Shown in pieces: positions 33,422 through 34,084 of a stretch of DNA of 34,084 bases. Position 1 is the stretch's first letter. Each line of letters opens with the position of its first letter. Below the pieces are notes generated by a model. That model searched no databases. It was not told the DNA's origin and saw only the letters and a program-made list of their open reading frames with translations. This stretch comes from Rhodoferax sp. (GTDB taxonomy: Bacteria; Pseudomonadota; Gammaproteobacteria; Burkholderiales; Burkholderiaceae_C): the NCBI GenBank assembly GCA_030683195.1, contig JAUXQA010000319.1, positions 1 through 34,084 of the forward strand, given 5' to 3'. Made by a program: the position numbers and the translations under genes.

Positions 33422-33853
33422 TTGGACATCCAAGAACAGAACAGCGCAGTGGACAACGCGCGCCGAGATACCTTTGGGGACTACCGATTCCACGATCCGG
33501 CCTGGATGGCATGGTGGTTGACTTCCATGTATCTTTTGCCAACTCAGGATCAGATCACCATCGCAGAAAAGGTACTGCTTAGCGTTCATTCGCCTGACTC
33601 AAGAGCGGTTCTCACGGGCTTCATCGAGTATCAAAGGGGTGAGTACACGCCCCCCTTTGAAATAGCGGTCGATCCGGAGCCCGTTGTTGTTGAGCCGAGC
33701 ATCGACCCCGATGACCATAGGCCCATGACCATCCTGACCAGGATCACAACCACGGTTTGGCAAAGATACCCCAAGCTTGTTGTGGGTGCGGGAGTCGTGT
33801 TGGGCTTCTACATGTGGAACGGTCTCAAGAGCATCTTTTCGCTGTTTGGTTGA
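33422..33853 (+). CDS. Small protein with C-terminal membrane anchor
   Basis: 143 residues using a TTG start 1 nt after the tandem-AAA stop, with AGGAC upstream; tight spacing suggests coupling. The soluble N-terminal ~90 residues have no recognised family, a Pro/Asp-rich stretch follows, and a single membrane helix lies at about 121-138 (KLVVGAGVVLGFYMWNG). Possibly a partner or adaptor for the AAA protein at the membrane. Last gene before box D. Confidence 0.65.
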   Translation: MDIQEQNSAVDNARRDTFGDYRFHDPAWMAWWLTSMYLLPTQDQITIAEKVLLSVHSPDSRAVLTGFIEYQRGEYTPPFEIAVDPEPVVVEPSIDPDDHRPMTILTRITTTVWQRYPKLVVGAGVVLGFYMWNGLKSIFSLFG

Positions 33854-33924
33854 CCCAAGAAACCCCGCTATAGATCTGGCGTAGCGGTGGGAGACTTCAT
33901 CTTATTTCTGGAAAGTGACATGCA

Positions 33925-33962
33925 CGCCGAATAAGCATCGAATACCAGAGACTTGCTCGGAC
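33925..33962 (+). promoter_or_regulatory. 38-bp inverted box, site D (degenerate left arm)
   Basis: CGCCGAATAAG, 16 bp, CTTGCTCGGAC. The right arm matches the others at 10 of 11 bases. The left arm keeps CCGA and AA at exactly the register the 38-bp spacing predicts. It ends 53 nt before the next start codon (34016), in a 160-bp gap. Confidence 0.6.
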
Positions 33963-34015
33963 ACATGTAGCCACTCACTATTGAAAATGAACCGAATCAT
34001 TTTGATGGAGTGTCC

Positions 34016-34084
34016 ATGGTGTTCGGAAGAAAAAATAAGGCTGCTCCGCGGCAGCTGGCTGATATGCCTGACGCGCCGGAAGGG
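34016..34084 (+). CDS. Start of a further transfer gene (truncated by window)
   Basis: ATG 34016 follows GGAG by 5 nt, and the frame stays open to the edge (23 codons, MVFGRKNKAAPRQLADMPD...). A basic, hydrophilic N terminus is what VirB8/TrbF-like proteins have before their membrane helix, and VirB8, VirB9 and VirB10 are still unaccounted for. Too short to name; placement under box D suggests it opens the second half of the channel operon. Confidence 0.5.
   Translation, partial: MVFGRKNKAAPRQLADMPDAPEG

Noticed and set aside
1-34084. Insertion sequences, transposases, integrases, att sites
   Set aside because: I looked for transposase or recombinase motifs and terminal inverted repeats and found none that I could support.

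Overview
The window looks like part of a large conjugative plasmid, or a plasmid-like integrative element, from a Gram-negative proteobacterium. A betaproteobacterium of the Burkholderiales is my best guess from codon use and gene style, but that is inference. There are no rRNA, tRNA or housekeeping chromosomal genes. Most of the DNA is replication, DNA metabolism, regulation and type IV secretion.

Left end (1-1786): no gene. An AT-rich stretch is followed by 18-bp direct repeats on a ~22-bp pitch, interleaved with two DnaA-box-like sites, which suggests an iteron origin. Next comes a ~151-bp tandem array (about 621-1778) built from inverted pairs of the same 18-mer. Leftward genes (1787-4594): a compact UvrD-like helicase and a protein resembling the AcaB/DUF1845 family. 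Rightward DNA-metabolism block (5170-16596): a tiny membrane peptide, an unknown protein, a CobS/MoxR-like AAA+ ATPase, two more unknowns, SSB, a strong terminator, a class II (B12-dependent) ribonucleotide reductase, a DUF3150 protein, a CobT-like VWA protein and a CHC2/TOPRIM primase-like protein. Three unrelated genes here (5170, 12043, 15568) share a structured RNA leader.

Regulatory switch (16690-18851): an XRE-type repressor faces away from a FlhD-like/FlhC-like gene pair. In IncC plasmids (AcaCD) and SXT/R391 elements (SetCD) such FlhDC relatives are the master activators of conjugation. Transfer block (18936 to the right edge): a TraI_2 (MOBH) relaxase-like protein, a TraD-like coupling protein, an unknown, a DUF4400 membrane protein, then VirB11, VirB2, VirB3, VirB4, VirB5, VirB6, a membrane-anchored tandem AAA+ protein, a small membrane protein, and the first codons of one more gene. 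VirB8, VirB9 and VirB10 are not in the window.

The most interesting result is a 38-bp inverted-repeat box (11-bp arms, 16-bp spacer) found four times, each time between genes and just upstream of a transfer or regulator operon: acaB-like/uvrD, traI-traD, virB11 onward, and the operon at the right edge. Its geometry suits a FlhD4C2-type activator. I propose that the FlhDC-like pair activates conjugation through this box, with feedback on the acaB-like gene. Also notable: the TraI-like protein lacks the histidines expected of MOBH relaxases, and the neighbouring TraD-like protein has a damaged Walker A motif although both frames are open.
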